Assembly (NCBI GenBank): GCA_011033025.1
Contig: WFMF01000150.1
Coordinates: forward strand, 124,001 to 188,000
Reading direction: 5' to 3'
DNA: 64,000 nt
DNA from: Beroe forskalii
Taxonomy: Eukaryota > Ctenophora > Nuda > Beroida > Beroidae
Of the stretch, positions 59,375 to 64,000 are shown piece by piece. Every line of letters begins with the position of its first letter. The stretch's first letter is position 1. Below the pieces are notes generated by a model. It made no database searches and was not told the origin of the DNA. It saw only the letters and a list, made by a program, of their open reading frames with translations. The position numbers and the translations under genes were made by a program.

Positions 59375-61389
59375 GGAGATCCAACTTGAAATGATCCTTT
59401 TCAATCATGAAAAATGAAAGTTTGTTAATGTTGCATTTAAAACCGAGACTTTTTCTTTTCTAACAAACATGCCGCCAACAATGAAAAAGATTAAAATACT
59501 GTACATAACCAGTGTACGCATTTTTGAATCATCTTTAGTACTTTATGTCTTTATAGAATGTCAGAATAAAACTTCACTGCCCTCACTTTATCATGGCCAA
59601 TATCCTCACGATTCACACTTGATCACTGCTCGGGATTACATTTTGGCCATCGACACCCCGAAAACCCACATTTTCCCTTCATAAAAATAGATCATGGATT
59701 GTATTATTATAGTTCAAGTTAATTGCCTGATGGAAAATTTGGTATCAAATCCCTGAGCCCTATCAAGGGTTTGATATAATACCGTTATCATTACGTATGG
59801 GATGTTGAAGTTTCAAAAACCCAAGCAAATCATCGAAAAACACATTGATCATGATACTGATCTATACATATTACTTACACTAGTTTGAAGGTGATAAGTT
59901 GTATGGGTTCTGAAACACCCTGATAGTGACACTGTACACAGTAAAAGCTTATGGAGATAAGTTAATTAGTCGACGAAGTTAATTAAGAAATATTACCATC
60001 AGGGAAAAGTATGTGCTTGGCACTAATTGGAGTTTTGACCTATCACACTTACAATTAATCTTGACATTAGGCCTTTAAATCCCCATCTGAATCTGGATGC
60101 AAGAAATTTGCTTGGGTCCATAAAATAAGACAATGGTGCTTCCAGTTATTTTACTAATTATTTTTGACAGATTCGAAACACATATTAACTAGTAAAACAA
60201 TAATTCTTACTGGGTAAAATAAGTTAATTCATATACTTCATTAGAACCCAAACTTAACTGCGTTATATTTGCGAAGGATCGAGGAAGAAGTCTTCAGATT
60301 TTAAATAATATTATAATAATAAAATCTAGATCCGTTAATAAACGCTACAATATTCATGTACAACTGGTACCTAGTTTGGAATATATAATATAAATTATAA
60401 CAACCTTATACAAATATATCGCCTAAAATTTTTCAAAATTTTAAAACACAGCACTTAAGCACTGTTGCATCTATATCAATCAATCAGATTTACACAGGAT
60501 GTATATAACTGCCTTCACCATTGCATGACCGGATTAAATTTTGGACGACGTTATAATGACATGTTTTCCGGGTCCTTAGGACAAATTCATGAGGCACAAA
60601 AATATCGTTTTGCTGCGAAAAGTACTAGAAGTATTTGAAAGTAGAAATTATAACTCAATCATTTACTGGCCGAGGAAGTACACCATTATTTCAATAGTGA
60701 AAGACCGTTAAAATTAAGGTTTCGTTTGGTAGTCACAGAAAGGAGGAGCTATGTACTACTGTGTATCTCGAAACTGATTGAATGATAAGGAAAGAAGAAG
60801 AAGTACCTTCCTTTATATTATAATATTCTTTGATACAGAAAGCTTCACTGGACCAGATATCGGTTTTGAGATCATCTTAATAAACTCGAATCAACTCCGT
60901 AATACATAATCAATCCAAATGTTAATTATTTCTAGGGACACAATTAAATAAGCTGACAAAACTTTCTCTTTCACTTGCTTTCTCTTTCTTCATCTCTGAG
61001 TCCAGAGAAATTATTAAACCTATAATTAGACACTCAAATATTATCTAAATACCTGAACATATTTCCTGTCAACAAATTTAGCCTAGAAGTTCCGATTATA
61101 TATTAAAGACAATTATGTAATTATACTGAAATTATATTATATAAATTTACAGATCCACTAGTATTATATAGAAACAGAAAACCATTTTCAAAACTCAAAT
61201 CAAGTTTAAATCTTCAAAGGCAGGTATATCATATCATTATATATATATTGTGTAACGTACAGTTTGCGCTTTCAGTTCCTCTCCGTGATCACAATATTAT
61301 CATAGATATGATAAAAATTAGTGGAAATTAGTGGAAATGCGCGCTGAATAATCGAATATAATTATTGAAGGAAAAAGATGAAATATAGA
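59375..61389. other. 3' flank of paralogue B and AT-rich DNA, no gene seen
   Basis: Poly(A) signal AATAAA at 59565-59570. Beyond it only short frames without domains. Confidence 0.55.
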
Positions 61390-61549
61390 GTTACATAACG
61401 ACGTATAAGTGCGAAGTAACACACATTAAATCGTAAATCGCATTATCAACCGAAGCCGAAGGCCAGGTTGAATAGTGATTAGTTTTCAACGAGGGCGCAG
61501 CCCGGGTAGAAAACAAGCTGTTATTTTGCACTTAAATGAGTTATGTAAC
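61390..61549. mobile_element. 160-bp MITE with GC-rich core
   Basis: Ends GTTACATAAC and its complement GTTATGTAAC, then AAGTGCGAAGTAACA and the complement of TGTTATTTTGCACTT, form an interrupted inverted repeat of about 33 bp. The core holds two small GC-rich palindromic blocks (AACCGAAGCCGAAGGCCAGG and AACGAGGGCGCAGCCCGGG) that stand out in AT-rich DNA. Confidence 0.8.
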
Positions 61550-62879
61550 GATATTATTCACCAAGTAAATTAGGTCTGATATACACTGCGTGCAAAGCTC
61601 TGGCATTCTACACAGTTCCCAGTAGGTAAGGACGTTCTGTCGTATCACTAATTTAACCCAAGGGTAAAGTAACACGATAAAAATGACAAATGATACGGTG
61701 TAAGCGCAGTGTAAATTGGTAAAAAGGTAAAAGTAGACAATAACACAGTGATGTAACATGGGAAAAGTGTGCAATAATACCAAAAAAGGGTTGAATTAAT
61801 ACGACGAAAAAGTGAAAATAACACGTTTCACTTAACCAGTATAAGCCCATCACGTGGTGAATAATATATCATACATAGCTGCACGTTGAGTGACCCCAAT
61901 CTCTGGTTTCTGTTATTTACTGAACATGTTATAGATATTAATAATAAAACAAGGAGCTACTACTGTTCGTGCAACACCAAAAACTGAATTTATCCCCTGG
62001 CTATATAGATACATAACATGATAATGAGATGGAGATCTGCGGGCATCACAGACCTCCACATACACGTGTGCTGCTTCTAGTGTACTGCATACTGTAGATC
62101 ACATAGTAGACTACATGATTTAAATACAACAGTTGTCACGTCCATTATTAATTGGAAATCAAGCAATCAGATATATATTATGAAGAACCAATGGCCATAT
62201 AATTATTCAACATTTCTAGTAATATCTGACACATTTCTAAATATTCTAATATATAGCATTCCGGATTTGTTATTTTTAAAACATGATTAAATTTAAGGTG
62301 AGCTTAATTGTTAAAATGTCCATTTAAGATTTTACAAAAATATTTGAAAAGTTTGCAAAAAATAATATTGGTATGTAATAATACCATATAGCTTGATCAG
62401 TTTCCACCTCCGGCCGCGGCATACACTCAAACACATTACATGAAGGTCGCACGCGAACCAACAGGCAGATCAACGTATTGCCGATTATTGACCACTTCGA
62501 ACTGTGATGATAATGGCTGCCAATCTCCTGTGACTCGCACGCGACCTATAGCTACAAAGGCCGTCACGAACTCTCGTACGTTGAAAAAACTTCTAGAGTC
62601 ACGTCACACAGCTACTAAATATGGTATATATCAAAATAGCCTTCTTATGCACGTGCCAAAACGCCCACACGCCCACACTGTAACCACGGAATGTCAGCCA
62701 TTGATCATGTCAATGTAACGAATTCCAAACAAACAATGCTTAATATATGCATGACCAATTTTGCGATTAAAAGTACGAAACAACGATGGTTATTCACATG
62801 CAAAAATTCAAACGGAAGTACATGGCTACTGTCTTGTGTACGCGTGTGCGAGTGTGAAATACACGTGCCATGCGCGTTG
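61550..62879. other. Intergenic, no gene seen
   Basis: Bases 61640-61830 are purine-rich with recurring AAAGTxxxACAATAACAC-like strings, perhaps further decayed MITE ends. The frame at 62440-62718 has no domain. Confidence 0.5.
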
Positions 62880-63418
62880 CACACGTGCAGCACTATATGT
62901 TAGCGCGTGGAGCACTATATAAGTATATATTGATATTTGCACGTGCAGCACTATATAATATTGGCACGCGCATTCCTTTATACGTATATATTAGCACTAT
63001 AAATTAGCACGTGTAGCACTATAAATTAGCACGTGCAGCACTATATATTAGCACGTGCAGTGCTATATATTAGCACGTGCAGCACTATATATTAGCATGT
63101 GCAGCACTATAGCATATTGGCACGTGCAGCACTATATATTAGCACGTGCAGCACTATATATTAGCACGTGCAGCACTATATATTGGCACGTGCAGCACTA
63201 TATATTAGCACGTGCAGCACTATATATTGGCACGTGCAGCACTATATATTAGCACGTGCAGCACTATATATTGGCACGTGCAGCACTATATAAGATGTGC
63301 ACGTGCAGCACTATATATTGGCACGTGCAGCACTATATATTGGCACGTGCAGCACTATATCATATTGGCACGTGCAGCACTATATACTATAACATATGCA
63401 CGTGCGGCACTATATAAG
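62880..63418. repeat. 22-bp minisatellite with CACGTG in each unit
   Basis: About twenty copies of GCACGTGCAGCACTATATAT(TA/TG), the best run with exact 22-bp period from about 63120 to 63290. Each unit joins a perfect GCACGTGC palindrome to a TATATA stretch. Frames reading through it are artefacts. Confidence 0.95.
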
Positions 63419-64000
63419 GCATGCCGGTATTGTGCGCAGTTTCCCGTGACGTGAGAGCACATCGATTACATTACTTTGCACGTTTTGTTGCTCTTGCTAG
63501 ACTGGCGGGGCGGGAGTCGCTGCAATCTCTTGTCCATGATAGCCTGAAAAATAACCATGCATAAATGAAATATAAAAGTATAGAAAATCAAACAGGTTTC
63601 CTCAAAGATGTTCCCCTCCTTGAGTTCACTTCATCAGAGTAGGTACCTTTTTGAATCAAAAACCTGTTCTATTCAGAAATATGTTAAGTTTAAAAAGTGA
63701 ATGAATGCAGAAGACTAATCGTGTCCATGCCACCCCAGTGGAATAATTTTTTAAAGTGGCTGGGAATGGGAACTTGATCAAAAATTGGCTTTTTTGACTT
63801 ACTAGTTTCACTGCGATACCAGAAGCAGATTTTTTGCTATGGAATATTGGAGTCACATTGTTCGAAAGATATCAACTCAAAATTACCTTGAATGTGCTTC
63901 ATTTAGTGCGAAACACGCCATAAAAGCATAAAATATGATTTATCGACATTCTTCAAAAAGTGCGTCGTCCTGGATTTGAACTCCTATACTCTGCACGCAT
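63419..64000. other. Window end, no gene resolved
   Basis: A minus-strand exon-like piece (63820 region, ACTAGTAAGT donor) is too short to support. Nothing else recognised. Confidence 0.4.

Noticed and set aside
62440-62718. 92-codon plus-strand frame
   Set aside because: No recognisable domain and composition like the surrounding non-coding DNA.
62880-63418. CRISPR-like repeat array
   Set aside because: No variable spacers; it is a 22-bp minisatellite in an animal genome.
63055-63454. Repetitive open frames (YILARAALY-type)
   Set aside because: They are translations of the 22-bp minisatellite.
63955-64000. Minus-strand 3' half of a tRNA (GTTCAAATCC followed by T-run)
   Set aside because: The T stem does not pair in the expected register and the 5' half is outside the window.

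Overview
The window is animal (metazoan) nuclear DNA. Every protein gene I can resolve is split by GT-AG introns. The gene families are animal ones: SRCR, thrombospondin-1 (TSP1), calcium-binding EGF, beta/gamma-crystallin, a penta-EF-hand protein and F5/8 type C domains. The tRNA is of eukaryotic type, and the AT-rich non-coding DNA carries a LINE, a SINE, several MITE-like elements and many minisatellites. The expanded SRCR repertoire and moderate introns suggest a marine invertebrate, perhaps an early-branching one such as a sponge or ctenophore. I cannot name the species.

Layout. Bases 1-1166 are the 3' end of a LINE reverse transcriptase (+). Bases 1881-21261 (-) hold one very large modular gene of at least 27 exons. 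Its product is a secreted protein: signal peptide, a small Cys-rich exon, 3 TSP1, 9 EGF, 2 TSP1, 3 beta/gamma-crystallin and 10 SRCR domains, about 2,150 residues. Bases 21.3-29.5 kb are gene-free and full of inverted and direct repeats. Four housekeeping genes then follow head to tail on the minus strand: COQ3 (29506-32452, ubiquinone synthesis), TUBGCP2 (33148-40876, gamma-tubulin complex), NDUFA8 (41730-42581, complex I) and a penta-EF-hand ALG-2/peflin-type gene (43508-46918). A tRNA-Trp(CCA) lies antisense in a TUBGCP2 intron. From about 49 kb a segmental duplication on the plus strand carries two tandem paralogues (49605-52613 and 56053-59374). Each encodes an 808-residue secreted protein with a signal peptide, a Cys-rich module, a transglutaminase/papain-like Cys-His-Asp core and two F5/8 type C-like domains. 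The last 4.5 kb is non-coding, with a MITE and a CACGTG-rich 22-bp minisatellite.

Most interesting points: (1) the tandem secreted pair, whose putative catalytic core is nearly frozen while the last discoidin-like domain has diverged; (2) two equal-length alternative exons for EF-hand 4 of the penta-EF-hand gene, separated by only 42 nt and so probably mutually exclusive; (3) tandem duplications that copy exon-intron borders, with their splice sites, in three different genes (COQ3, NDUFA8 and the large modular gene); (4) a cluster of TTCCTTCCGTAACG motifs in one intron; (5) several long hairpins. Exon borders were set by hand from splice consensus and reading-frame agreement; none was checked against transcripts.
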